A stretch of 64,000 nucleotides of DNA from NCBI GenBank assembly GCA_965178125.1, contig OZ237735.1:806001-870000 (forward strand), written 5' to 3'. This document shows, in pieces, positions 37,001 through 50,300 of this stretch. This DNA is from Bilabrum cf. latius (taxonomy: Eukaryota > Bigyra: Bicosoecida > Bigyra > Bicosoecida). The notes under the pieces were generated by a model that was given only the letters and a program-made list of their open reading frames with translations, did not search any database and was not told the origin of the DNA. The position numbers were made by a program, and so were the translations under genes. Positions within the stretch are counted from its first letter, which is position 1. Each line of letters begins with the position of its first letter.

Positions 37001-40000
37001 AAGCCTCTTAAACTCGTCAAGTACCGCCCAAAGTGCGCGCCATCCTGCAAGTCGATAGGGACCGTACTGCCCGACCCAGCTGAAATGTACACCACATCCT
37101 CCACTATAAATGCAGTAGTATTTAGCACGAAGACTAACACAGAACCGGTCTCATTTCCGTGTGCGCTATCTTTGAAGGCGCCAACGGCTAGCGTCACAAA
37201 CCCTGGGCTACCAGTCATACCAATATCTTCCTCGCATAAGTATGCTGTCATAGAGCTTCCAAGCTCTGATCCGGGTGCTACCAGCGGAAATTGTAGTGCC
37301 CATCCTTGCTACGACCCGATGATTTTTTGTAACTCCGGCTCCAGTGACGATGCATCAACGCTGATCAGATGGATAGCGCCCCTGGAGCCATCCGCACCCG
37401 GAGCACCTACTGCCAACAGTAGCATCGATGCGTTCGACTAGATACCAGTGCTGCTAGCAGGAATAAGGCATACCGATGCACCAAATTGGTACTGATTTAC
37501 AATAACAAACCCTGAAATGATTGATCCGGGGCGCACTATATGAACATGACTCGGCCAGCCGTCAGGCTCGAGTTGAGCAAGGACAACAGCACCGACGCCC
37601 TGACTTCCGCGAGTTGAAAAACCCGGTGAGCCAATAGCCAAAATTGGCAACGTTTCGTTGCTAGCATGGTTGCAAGCTAATGATGCTCCAAACTACGCAC
37701 CGCTCCAATTTCCAAAGAGCTGTATAGCTGAGGGCTCAAATTGAACCTCTTGGGAAACTTGATGCTAGTTCAGTCGAGATACCGCAACAGTCCCACCGGC
37801 ACCTGCCATGGGATACCCGATGGCAACATCGCCGAATTCGTCTCCATCAATACTTCCAAGCGAGCAAATTGAAGCTGCGCTGAAATCGATGGTTTCACTT
37901 GCTTCAATGGATCCAGCCATGCAAGTGCTCGTCCTGGGCACTGACACGATTTGGCTTGCTTTGAACGGATTGCTGTATGTGTCCCCGACTCGCGTGTCCA
38001 CCAGAATGGTGTCACTAGTATTCCTCGAACCAATAAAAACACGATTTGTGATTGAATTGGACGTCAACTTTGAGACAGCAAATCCAAAGTCAACCAACGA
38101 GGCTCCAGCATACTGAAGGGCGGGTCCGGATTCTGGGCCAAACTGCCCATACACTGACGCCGACTTCGCCGCACCACTGTCGCCAAGCAAAACTGCAGCA
38201 ACATGTCCTACACGGCCATTAGTTTCCCTGAAGCTAACGTATAAGTCAGGGCGGCCGTCTTGGTCAAGGTCGCCAGCAGCTCCCAAACCTCGTCCGAGAC
38301 GCGTGAAGTCAACATCCACGGCTGGTGAGGTACTTAGCGATTCTGGCAGCAAACGAGAGAAGCTGACGATGCTGCTTGCATCGTCAATAAAGAAAACCCA
38401 CACCGACCCAGTCTTAGATAGAACATTGTGACCAGAAAATGACTGCCCAACAGCCAAGGTCACGGTTCCATCCGCCGTATTTTCTCCAAGGAACGCGACA
38501 GAGTCACCAAAGCGTCCGTTTGTCTCAATGCCGGCACTGAGCCCAGGGCTCTGCGACGAAATATTTAGGACATGTTCGTGAGAGCTGGTTGAAATACGGT
38601 AGACCAGAACTGCTCCTTCATCACTGTTGAGTTTCGGAGCGCCAACAGCTAATAGAGTGGTCCCTTGCACCAAAGACCTGCTTGAGGATCCCAAAACGTT
38701 GACATTAACAGAAACTGATGCACCAAATCTGTCCTGACTTCCAATGAAACTCGGTGGCACGATTTTCTGCAGCTGGGTCGGTGCCAAAGAGGCGGCCGAC
38801 AACTAGATGAGCCAGACAGCTCCTAGCTTCATCTCGCCACGTCCTCCAGGCGCACCAACTACGATCAATGGCAAAAACTCGCTGGAATAAAGTCTCGCCC
38901 GGGTACAGCTGGTCCCAAACCGACTCCCAGCCTGCAAGTATCCCTATCGAAGGCTCTCATTGAGGTGCGTCCGGCCGCTGATCTCGGTGATTCGATCAAA
39001 CTCGAGGTTAGGCTCTGTACGGTTAACGTGAAACAAGAGGACTGCACCGATATTGTCATCAACACTGGGAAGACCAATACACATAGCTTCTGGCGAGTCA
39101 ATTCTAGACCAAGAGAGGAGACTCATGGCTTGAACAAAGTCACCTGCTTGGAACCGTGTTCGCTGCTGCAGCAGGTCGGACACGCTCAGCATACTGGTTG
39201 AACGGACTGCAGTGGCCGATGATTCACTTCTCTCACCACGCACAGCAACTGAGTGAATGGAACCAACAGAGGAGCCATCTGCATGGCCGATTACCAAGTC
39301 TGGCATTCCGTCCCCATTCCAATCCGGGACGCTTGCAAGACTGCTGCCAAAGGCAGGCGAGGGAGTCAGGTTGAAGTCTGCGAGCCACGATGATGTAGCC
39401 CCGTCGATCCTTGACACATGTAACACGTTAAAAGTCGTTCCTGATATTTCAAAGATCCACACGATTCCGTGCAAGCTCCCAGCACGTTTAGCATCCGGGC
39501 TGCTCACAGCCACTACCATCGTTCCCGAGTGCCTCTGCTGCACCGCAGCAACACAGTGCCCAAACCCACGATGCAAAACGTCTGGATCATCTATCGACGC
39601 GGGAGCTGACAGTGATGCTACATCAAGTACATCCATTGATTTTGACAAGGACACCACGTAGACCCTTCCTGTGACCTCTGCCCTCGGCGCACCAACAGCA
39701 ATGGAGTTGCTGCCATCCGTCGTCCTCAGCCCCCAAAACTATGCACTGCTACCGAACAGGCCGCCGTGAGACAACATGGCAAGCTTTGCTGACGACTATG
39801 CACTTAGCTCCGCGAAGCGTAGGACAGTTGAAATATTGTTGGACACAACAAGTGCGAATAGTGAGCCAGAGCCTCCAGGCGCACCAACCAGGATCTCACT
39901 GCGACCGTCATGGTCAATGTCCACAAAAGATACTGCTGCTCCGAATCGATCGCCCGGTTGAACCACGGGTAGACTACCATGCAGTGCGTGTGCACTTTGG

Positions 40001-43000
40001 AGAGTATAGTTCTGGTGGAGAACAAACATGTAGACCTCACCGGAAGCCTCGCCATTCATACTTGAGGCTGGAGCTCCGACTAGAATCTAGGGTTGTCGCA
40101 CTTCCCTGTCTCGAACAACTGCAATTGACGCGCCAATCTCACCCCCGACAACCCAAGTTGGCATGATATCCTCATCAACTACCACAATCCGTGATACCGT
40201 TCCGTTGGGTTTCTGCACAACCGTGGCAAACGCCCCAAACGGAACCGTGTCCACCAGCGCACCAGCCCAGGGAAGGCCAACGCAGAGGACACTGGCGTGT
40301 GCATCCATGTTGAACACCCCTAAATGTGCTATGCCACCCCCTCCAAACGACAAGTTTGCACCGTTTAGTGTCGAGAAGCTGTCAAACATATCACCGAGAA
40401 CACGTCGATTGGTGACCAGATCATCGTTTCGCAGGCGGGGTGGGGCTCTGGGAGTCACCTCCAATGCATCAATAGAGAGACGCCAAATGCTTCCTCGGTT
40501 GAGGCCCGTTGCACCTTCCTATCCACCGATAATCAAAGCAGGTCTACTATCGCCATCAAGGTCCACCCATGATGCGGCGCTGCGACCAAAGAATCGAACA
40601 GCGTCATACGACAGCCCCACAGTAGCGGCCTCTGGAACAAGCCGCTTAAAGTCCTTTACCTGCATCGTTTCGCCTACCGCCCTAAAAAATAGAATCCAAA
40701 CAGCCCCACGAGGCTAAGAGTTGAAAGTGTAGCGGGGCGACCCGACTGCAACGTCCGGCACGCGATCGTCATCAATGTCACCAAGTGCTGTGAGACTGCT
40801 GCCGAACCTTGCATCCACCCCGAGGCTGCCCGTGAAATCGCCACTATTCTCAAGCACACGAGTCCAATTTTCAGCGCGTAACTCCCTCGAAATCCCAATA
40901 GTGTAGATCGCACCTTGATCGGTAGCTCCTTGATCAAGCCGAGAAGCCCCTACCACAAGGTACAAGAATCCAGTTGAGCTCGTAGCAGGCCTACCAATAT
41001 CCGTGATCGCTGATCCGAACTTGGCCATACCTCCAATACCAGCCTCCAATCCTGAGAAGCCTCGAGTGAATACCTAATCTCGCGCCACAGTGCCATTCTA
41101 ATGAAGCCACAAAGCTACTACGGAGCCAGCTGGAGCACCGGTACTGCTTCGTCCGCTCTCCATGCCGACCAACAGTTCTCCTACCCCATCTTCATCCAGG
41201 TCAAGAAAGTGCATGGCAATACCGAACCGCGCGTTCGCCCGTTGTCCAACTGAGAGACCTGCATAGGACGATATGAGTGCCTCGCCCTTGACCGTTCCGT
41301 TCGAACGCAGCATAAGGAGGACGACCACGCCTGCGTTCGAGTGTCCGCCGCTTGTGGCGCCAGGTGCACCCACGGCTATATCCGGCACCCCGTCCAAATC
41401 TACGTCGTGAATCCGGCAAATACTCTCACCGAACCTAGCCCCAGTCCCCAGCTAGGCCTGCATGCCCCCGGTAGACTGGGAGATTTCAGTGTGATAACTC
41501 ACGGTACCAGTGAATGGACGCAAGAATAGAACATAAACACTCCCCCCTCCAGGAGAAGCTGGCGCACCAACGGCAAGGTCGGTCTATCTGTCGCCGGATA
41601 TGTCGCCAACTACGCAAACTGCCGTGCCAAACTCATCTGATTCCTCCAACTGCGCGGTTAGCCCTCCCACCCCTTCGGATATTTGCATAGTATCCAAAAC
41701 ATTACCAGGAACCCGCCCAGTCTCCACAACGGTTTGTTCCCTAGGAGGAGACCAAGGTACTACGTCGGAAGTGAGGATGCTCATGGCTGTAATGGTGCCG
41801 GATAAATGCTGCTCTCCTCTAACAGAATCGGTGCTGCTAGCCAGCAGGGACGCGATGCTTCCACCTTGTCTGTTGCCTGGCAAAACAGTTAGCCTCGCTG
41901 CAAATCGTCCGTTTGCAGGTAGCCTTTCCAAGCTTGACCCCGCAGCTGAGCATTCAGTTGTGCACGGGCCGATATCGGCAACTGCAAGCAAGCCCGTCGA
42001 CCTATCGGCATACGGCGGAACGCGCGCGAGGGCCCGCACTTGCAGTGCAGCGTCCATTTCAACAACGAACATAGCCTACTACTCGGGCGCTGCGATCGAG
42101 AGAGTCGATGTATTGTCTGTCGAACTGCGCCCTAGGCTCACAACAGCTTGTCCGAACAGTATTGCATCGCTCAAAGAAGTCTTGTAGATGCCAATATCAG
42201 CAGGGATCAGCTGAGTTGCATTCACCACGAAGCTCGTCGAGGCGTCAAGAATGAGAATCCAAATCGCCCCGGTGTCGGCACCAGCAAATGCTGTCATAGG
42301 CTGGCCTACGATGAGATCTCCCACACCATCCCAATCGACGTCGCACGCTGCTACCGAGTAGCCAAACTTCGCACCGGCCTCCAGCACCGGAACACCAGCG
42401 ACTCCTGATCCGATCTCAACAGCATCCAGGGCCCAGCCGGATTCGTGTAGTGTGACAATGATGACCGCTCCGGTAGATGCACCACCAGACGCCCGTCCGG
42501 GAGCTCCCAGCGCGACTTTCACACTGTCCTATGCAAAGCTAAGCACGGCTGCATCAAAACCAATGAGATCGCCGTTTTCCAATACTATATCGGCGGTCCC
42601 TTCCACATCGATCTCTCTTAAAGCCATTGCTGATCCGTTTCTTCTGACAACTATCCAGTAGGCCTCACCTGGCCCACGCCCAGGTGCCGTCACAAGTACG
42701 TTGCGGGACTCTACCCCGCCATCTGCAAAGACATCCAAAGCAATAGAAACTTTTCCAAACTTGTCACTCGGAATCATTTCAGAGGACTCTGCATTTGCTA
42801 GGACGTTGACGGTAGATGCTTGTGCAACGCGGCCGTCGCGCCGCTAGTCAAGCCAGGCGAGGCTTCCAGGGGGGTAGCTAGAGCCGAGACACCCTACCAG
42901 CACCACCGAAGTACCGTCGTTATCGAATCCCGGAATCGAGCCAACGCAAAGACCAAACTGATCTATCGCATCAAATTCGTAGGAATATAGCTTGCCGATA

Positions 43001-46000
43001 CCCGGTGTGGATGCAGCTGTGGCGAGAAGGTCTCCGTCCTAGTTGCTTGGCGACACACCTGCCAGTTCAAGGACATGCACCGTCCCGACAGTTCCGTCGC
43101 TGGCGAGGCACTAGGGACAGCCAACTGCGACTCTTGCATGTCCTAAAGATGTGGGCGACAATGGCTCGAATGCAACACCAAACAGACCAGTTCCCATCGT
43201 GCCGCCAAGAACGAAAGGCTCACTGGCTGCAGTGAGCGTCGTCGCGTGGAGGCAAGACCCATCGTCACGAAGAAGCAGAACAAACATGGCACCTAGTTCA
43301 GATCCATCAATTATATACTTGTGGCCACCTACGAAGAGGTCGTCAGTCCCATCACCGTTCAGGTCTGGCGTGAACTCCACTGCGACGCCGAACCGAGCTC
43401 CAACAGGCAAGAACCCGTCCGGCAATCCACCTCTGCCGTTTGCAATTACCTGTAGCTCGGACACGGTTTCGTTTTCATGAAGTGTGAAGACTGTGACGGC
43501 ACCGAGGTTTGATGTGGTAATTTCGCCAGACTCTTCGCTCACATGGCTTCCTGAAGCCATTCGAAGGCTGTGCGGGCTTTGGCGAGGCTACACCTGGCCC
43601 ATGGGTCGGAGAAGTGCCGACAATGACACCCCCCAGCTCGAAACTGGCATGTCGGCAAGCCCTGCAAGCCCATGCGTCTGCCGGGTCAGCCATACATTTC
43701 GCCTTGCAGTATCGTCTTTCTCAAGGTAAACCAACAGTATTCCACCATTGGGGGACTTTCCGCGAGCTCCAACCGCAATATCGACAAGTCCATCACCGTC
43801 CAAATCACCTAGGGATTGCACGTTAAACCCCCCGAAATCCCCAGGGCTAAACGCACCGCTTAGTGAAGTCTGCTGGCTTAGCCCGACAGCCCCCCGCAGA
43901 GTTCCGTTCTAGCCTAGACGAAGGATCCACACAGCTCCAGAGTCAGACGGTGCCGTCAACGGCGCCCCGACGACAAGTCGTTGCAAGTGGGGCTGGTCTC
44001 CACGAGGCTGCCAAAAGCTTGATAGCCCGTTTCCAAAGTGCGCAGGACTAGTCGAGGCTGTGGATGGGATTGGAATTTTGTGGCCGCCAAGCAGCTTCCC
44101 GCTGCCCGACACGCGCAAGATATGCACTGCGCCTCTGCCTGTATGTGGGCCCTGGCTTGCAGTCTTGGCACCTACTGCTACGAGATCAGCTCCGTCTGCG
44201 GTGACACCTAGTCTATGTATCGCAGACCCAAAGTACGAGGCGGACTCTTGCCACAACTGGCTGCTGGCCAAGAGATGGATCCCATCTGAAATATTCGAGT
44301 CTAGTGTCCTGCGGATGAGCCGCGCGACACCAAAGCCCCCTTTTCCGACCATACCCGACCCACTCACCTCTCGCGGGAACCCCAAGAGAATGCGGGGATA
44401 GTCCGACTAGGAGTCGGTGCCTGAACTAGATCGTGCTGGCGACCCACTCATAGATTCACCCAGCATCATGAAGGGAGCCGGGGCCGCGTATCCATTCGAG
44501 GCGAACGTTGCTGGGTTCAGCAGAAGAGTGTCCCTTACTCGGCCAGAGGCTTGCATGAATAGCAGCCACACCACTCCACACTGCGCAAATTGATTCGTGC
44601 CTACAGTAGAAAGGCAGCTCGACCCTGGTGCCCCTACAGCAATGTCTCCAATCTCGTCCGTTGCATCAACGGGGCCAAGCCAAGCGAATGAGTGGCCAAA
44701 CATGTCACCAGGGCGCAAATGGTGATTAAAGCCACCCACCCCATCCGATGCAATTGCATTTCGTGCGAAACTGCTGCCGTTCGATCGCATGAATACAGTC
44801 CAGGCTGCGCCAGAGTCGGCTTCCATGTTTGCAGTCATTGGGGATCCCAGCAGCAGCTCATCGCGACCGTCGCCGTCCAAATCCTTGGATACCCCAATTG
44901 ATAAGCCCCATCTTATGCTCTGCAACAAGGAGCCGTCACTATGTGTAGGGTACATCACCACAGGTCGGAGCAGCACACCACTCGCTGCTATCCACAGCAA
45001 AGCTACACCACCTGATGCAGGCCCATCTCCCTACGTGCAGCTACCACATCCGATCGCTAGTTCAAGCAACCCATCGCCATCAATGTCGAGTGCCGCCATT
45101 GACGCTCCCCATTGACCCCCACTTGTCTAAAACGGCAAGTCTGCTGTCTCAGCTTCGTGTCTGATGGTTCGATTCGAGTGGAGCAACATCACAAACACAG
45201 AGCCGCTGCCGTTGATCCCTCTGCGTGGAGCGGAAGCTGCCGCATCTGGAATCCCATCTCCATCCACATCACCAACACCAGCAACCGCTGAGCCGTATCC
45301 ATCCGCAGAGTTCAAGACAGTCGCCCCGCTGAACCCTGTTCTGACATCTGTTGTGTCCCGAATGCTTCCATTCTGAAAGAGCTGCACGGCATACACCGCA
45401 CCCGGGGAAACAGAGCTGTTCGGGTTCGGCGCCCCGACAATAAGAACATCTAGACCGTCATCATCGTAGGCAAGCACACCCATAGCTAGCCCATAGCCAG
45501 CGCCGTCATCAAGTAATTCTGGGGCTGAAGCCGTGACCATCGCTTCAACGCTCCCAACAGGCCGCATCGAGCCAGTGCCGTTCATGCACGCCAAAACTAC
45601 TGCGCCCCCGCTTGTTGCACCATCTGGCTTGGCAAATGGGAGACCTATGGCTAGATCAGCAATTGCGTCCTCGTTAATACTATCTAGGCGGACTAGTGCT
45701 GACCCGATGCCAGTGCCTGCCGGATTTGACCCTCCGGTGAAGAAGGACCTTACCGCGTTGGCGATGTTAATGTGGCCCTCGATCGTGCCATCCGCCTGGA
45801 GCAGCAAGACAAACAGCGAGCCCCCACTTGACTCATGACCAGGAACTGACACAGCTAGATCTAGCACCCCATTTCCGTCGTAGTCAGGCAGGGCAAGCAC
45901 CGTAGTGCCTATTGCGAGATTGGAGACTATGGGTATACTCGGCATGCCCGGAGTGTCTACCCTGTAGTCCTTCCCGTCCACAATACTCCCGGAAGCATCC

Positions 46001-47049
46001 AATGCTAATATTTGAAACGATCCAGCTTCTACTGCGCTGGGTGCCGCAGTCTCCTGTGCCCCGACAAGGAGAACTTGCACTATCCCTGTGTCGGTACCGG
46101 AGCCTGCCCGTATCGAGGCCTGCTGCAGAGCGGCTGCCACGGGGCGGTCTTCCAAGCTCCGTGGGTGCACCTGACTAGACAACCTCCAGTCGCACGGACC
46201 AAAGCATGACACAGATCTGCCGAATCGCCTGATGGGATACGCTGTTGTGCCAAAGTGACCCTACACCTAAGTCTTGCCTAATCGAACGTGGCTGACCACC
46301 TCGTCCGTGTCCGGATCCAGGCGCAGCACGAAGACAGCGCCAAACTAAGCAGGGCCATCATCCGACGCATCGAATGCAGCGCCAACTGCTAGCATTGGGC
46401 TGCTACTGCCTGGGTTGTACCCCAGACTGGCCATGCTGGCGCCAAAAAACCCCCCTGTCCGGATGAATGGGGACAACGAGCCTCCCGACATACTACTAAT
46501 CTTTATCTCCGACGACAAAGTGAAATTGCTAGTCACACGCAAAATATGAACTTGACCTGTGTTTGGGCCTCCAGCATTGCCCCGTGGACATCCTACTGCA
46601 AGGCGGCGGAGATGGGGCTGTCTGACAGCATCAGCGTCCGAGGCGAGCCGCAGGCCGGACTTGTTGCGAGGTTCCGGCCAACTACTCGGCTATACTGCCC
46701 ACGAGGTCAGGCTGCGTCCGCATTCAAAGCCTGTCATAGAGTTGCCGCGACTAAAATCTACGCCTGCGAGAACACTCCGGCGGTGTGCCGACAGCACGGC
46801 ACCACCAAAGCCTGAGCTAACAAACCTAACGCCCCCAGCTGAACTGGATGGCCCTGGGGCACCGATTGCTAGGTCTAGATACGAGTCTCCATTGATATCG
46901 CCGAGGGAAGCGACATCAAAGCCAAACATTTCTCCGGCTGTTGGACTAGTATCGCTTACCACGTTTCCAGAGCCGATCGAAACAGCATCAGCCGCATCCG
47001 TTGTATAAAGGAGCGAGATCACAATGAAGGCTAATACTATTTGTAACAT
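25003..47049 (-). CDS. Giant FG-GAP-repeat, multi-pass membrane protein; single 22-kb exon with about 74 UAG codons
   Basis: 7,349 codons from ATG (47047-47049) to TGA (25003-25005) without one in-frame TAA or TGA. I count about 74 in-frame TAG codons, including tandem pairs at 42076-42081 and 31819-31824. The N-terminus has a clear signal peptide (MLQIVLAFIVISLLYTTDAA). Roughly 5,000 residues of integrin-alpha-like FG-GAP repeats follow, with FGxS, calcium-loop DxDxDG and (V/I)GAP motifs. Next is a Ser-rich ectodomain (about 28000-31800). A Cys-rich module (about 27640-27890; CRPCPVGAVCPGG, GYW, CEDGRYPLPSGRCELCP) leads to about nine or ten hydrophobic helices between 25350 and 27600. A Ser/Arg/Lys-rich C-terminal tail ends it. 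This order (propellers, Cys module, multi-pass domain) suggests a huge cell-surface adhesion or sensory protein. UAG often replaces the residue before FG, where sister repeats have Gln, Arg, His or Glu. A GTG-started extension upstream cannot be excluded. Confidence 0.9.
31822..46960 (-). repeat. FG-GAP (beta-propeller) repeat array of about 60-70 units
   Basis: Protein-level repeats within the giant gene, at a spacing near 70-75 codons. Typical cores are FGSSLTALGDIDDD with VGSP, FGIAMHFLDLDEDG with VGME, and ASVAGVGDVDGDGIPDAA-like variants. Each ends with a strand of the G-A/S-V-x-V-L-L type. At seven blades per propeller this would make about nine propellers. The unit number is estimated from spacing; an HMM count is needed. 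Copies are well diverged at DNA level. Confidence 0.85.
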
Positions 47050-47381
47050 GCCAGGGGATAACACGCGTCGCACGGCACCGAAGTTCACGTTGTCTGTATC
47101 AGATCGCCATGAATATGCGGTGCTCTAGAACGCAACGTTCTGACTGAACTTCAATACAAAGTTTGGACAATGATATATTGGAATTCAGGTTCTGGGTGAT
47201 TCTTGCTGAACTATGATGATTGGTTCTGTACTTCGCTGTGGTGCGAGAAAATTCCGGTTTGTCTTCATCCTCTCCAACTTGGCTTGCCAAGAGTTGCAGC
47301 CGCTGGTGCTCTTAGCATCGAAGCAGCTCGCAAAGACAAGCAATTTTCAAGGTCCATACCACTATTGTAGACCCAGGTTCC
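47050..47381. other. Intergenic region between the giant gene and eEF2
   Basis: 332 bp upstream of the giant gene's ATG and downstream of the eEF2 stop. The frame of the giant gene stays open for a stretch upstream with UAG as sense, but no upstream ATG gives a better signal peptide. An AT-rich patch lies near 47160-47190. Nothing else is recognised. Confidence 0.45.
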
Positions 47382-50300
47382 TCACAGCTTGTCGTAGTAG
47401 TTCTCCAGAGGCGGGGGCTGGGGCTTGTCGCCCTTGCGCACGCGGATCTCTGAGATGATCTCGTTGAGCTGGCTGCCCTCCTTGAAGGCATCACCGACCA
47501 TGGGCTCGTAGTGGCTGAATGAGCACTGAGGGAAACCCTTGCCGCCAGTGTTGGAGCGCACCTCCCCGGCGAATCCGAACGACTCGGCCACGGGCAGGTT
47601 GCACTTGAGGATCTTGATGGGGGTGCCCTCCTTGTCGATCTCCTCGTTCACCACACCGCGCTTGTTGGCGATCAGGGTGTAGATGGGACCCACCAGCATG
47701 GAGGGCACGGAGATCTCTGCCAGGTAGATTGGCTCCATGAGCGTGGGGGAAGCCGTGTACATGGCGGCGAAGCACACGCGGCGGCACGTGGGCATGATCT
47801 GGCCCTGGCCACGATGGATGGAATCAGAGTGCAGGGTCGCATCGTACAGACGGAACACGGCGCCGCGCACTGGCTCCGAGGCGAGGGGCCCGGCGAGGGT
47901 GGCCCACTGGAATCCGGCCATGACGCCGTCCTTGATCTCGTTCAGGTACTGCACGGCCTTGGAGGCATCGATCATCAGGTTGGCGCCCCTGTTCTCAGGG
48001 CCGAAGCCCCACAGCCTCTTGCCGTCCACCTCCTCGGCGGTGAAACCGTTCTCGGGGAACTCCTCGCGGATGTACTTGCCGCGCGCCTTCACGTCGCGGG
48101 TGGTGGTCTCCACCTTGCCGTTCTCGATAGCCACGGACAGGTCGTTGGTCATGGGCTTGCACTTCACGTACAGCCTGTTGTGCTTGTTGGCGGACTTGCT
48201 CAGGCACATCATGGAGGACTCCTCGGTGATGGTCTCGCAGTACGACACGATGGGGTCCTTCTCGATCAAAGGCACGGTCCCGCCCAGGAAATCGTCGCGC
48301 AGGTCCTTGATGCAGATCTCCAGATGCAGCTCACCGGCGCCGGCGATCACTGCCTCGCCCTCCTCCTGCTTGATGACCACGAGGGGGTCCGACTTGGCCA
48401 GGCGCTTGAGGCCCTCCACCAGCTTGGGGAGGTCCGAGGGGTTCTTGGGCACGACAGCCTTGCGCACCACGGGGGACACGGAGTACTTCATCTGCTTGAT
48501 GTTGTGCGCGCCCACAAAGGTGGAGATGGTGCCCGACTTGATCAGGTACTGGTCCACGCCCACGAGACCGCAGGTGTTACCGGCGGGGACGTCAGCCACG
48601 GCCTCGGTCATGCCGCCCATCATGATGAGGGTCCTCTGGATGCTCTTCTCCCAGAGGTCGTCCTTCTTGCCCGGGGTGTAGTTAGGGCCCATGATGCGCA
48701 CCTTCTGGCCGGTGGCGATGCGGCCGGAGAACACGCGGCCGAAGGCGTAGAAGCGCCCGCCCTTGTCCGAGGTAGGCACCATCTTGGACACGTACATCAT
48801 CAGGGGACCCTCGGGGTCGCAGTTCCTCATGGCGATGGCGGCCTCGTCGTCGGCGGGGCCCTCGTACAGGTCGGCCACACGGTACTTCTGGGCGCGGCGG
48901 GGGGAGGGGAGGTGCATCACGATCATCTCCAGCACGGCATCACCGGCGGGGAGCCACTTCTGCATGATGCGCTTGAGAAGCACCTTGTCGCGGAGGTCCT
49001 TCTCGTCGGACTTGAGCTTGACACCGATGCCCTTGAGCATCTTCTCCACCATGTCGGTCTTGTTGGTCAGCACGGCGTTGGCCAGCTGGTAGATGGGGTC
49101 CAGGATGAACTGCACGAAGGCGCGCTTGGCCTCGCCCTCACGGATGAGCTTGTCGGACTTCTTCCAGGAAGTCTTCTTCTTGCCGGTCTTGGGGTCCTTG
49201 GTCTTGACCATGCACCACGAGCCCCACAGGCGCTGGCGCATCTTGTACCGGGTGGTCGAGAACTTGGTCGAGTAGATCTTGGCGAACTGCTTGAGGGTGA
49301 AGCCCCAAGCCTGAAGGCCGGATCCGAAGGCCACGGTGCCGGCCTCGGGCTCCACCATGACAGTGCCCAGAGAGGCCTTGGTGCGGTCGTCGGCGTACGT
49401 GGAGATGACCACGTTCACGTTCTCGATGGCCTGGCGCAGCTTGAGGTAGGCCTCCTCGGGCTCGGTCTTGAGCTCGAGGACCATGCGGTCCAGCTTGTTG
49501 ATCATCAGCACCGGCTTGATGCGCTCCTGCAGGGCCTGCTGCAGCACGGTCTCGGTCTGCACGCACACGCCGGACACGCAGTCCACCACCACGAGGGCGC
49601 CATCGGTCACGCGAAGGGCAGCAGTCACCTCGGACGAGAAATCGACGTGGCCGGGGGAGTCGATGAGGTTGATCAGGAAAGACTTCTCCGAGATCATGAC
49701 GCCGTCGCCAATCTTCTCAACTTCCTCCTCCTCCTCCGCGGCGGCAGCACCGCCCTCGGCGGCCTTCTTCTCCTCCTCGGTGGGGCCCTTGCCAGCCTTC
49801 TCGGCGGCGGCCTTGGCCTCTGCCTCGTCCTCGGCGTCCAGAGAGCGCTCCAGGGCCAGGTCGTACTCGAAATACATGGAGACACCGGTCGACTTGATGG
49901 TGATGCACCGCTCCTGCTCATCAGCGCGGGTGTCGGTGAAGCGAGCCTCGCCAGCCTTGGAAGCGGCGATAATGCCGGCCTTCGACACCAGGGAATCCGT
50001 AAGGGTAGACTTGCCGTGATCCACATGAGCAATCACAGACATGTTACGGATGTTGTTGGTGTAGTCCATGATGGACCTGCGAGCAAGCAAAATGGATTCA
50101 ATTGAGGAAAGAGTGTTGAGTGATCACGCCGGCCGCCATGGAGTGCAGGCGATAGCAACTCGACGACAGTCGAGACTGCAGAGCAAGGCGTAGTTTTGAA
50201 TCTTAACCACACGATAGCCATGCACGTGGCGACGATGGTCGCGCTCTTGTCGATTGCTGTGGGCCAATAAGGATGTGTACCCTGCTCAGAGCACGAGTGA

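Noticed and set aside
25003-47049. The FG-GAP region as a cluster of about 37 small genes
   Set aside because: All pieces share one frame over 22 kb, are divided only by TAG, lack starts of their own, and continue mid-domain across each TAG.
47814-50105. A 763-codon open frame on the plus strand opposite eEF2
   Set aside because: It is a shadow of the strong codon bias of eEF2. The product is His/Gly/Leu-rich without any recognisable domain, while the minus strand encodes a complete eEF2.
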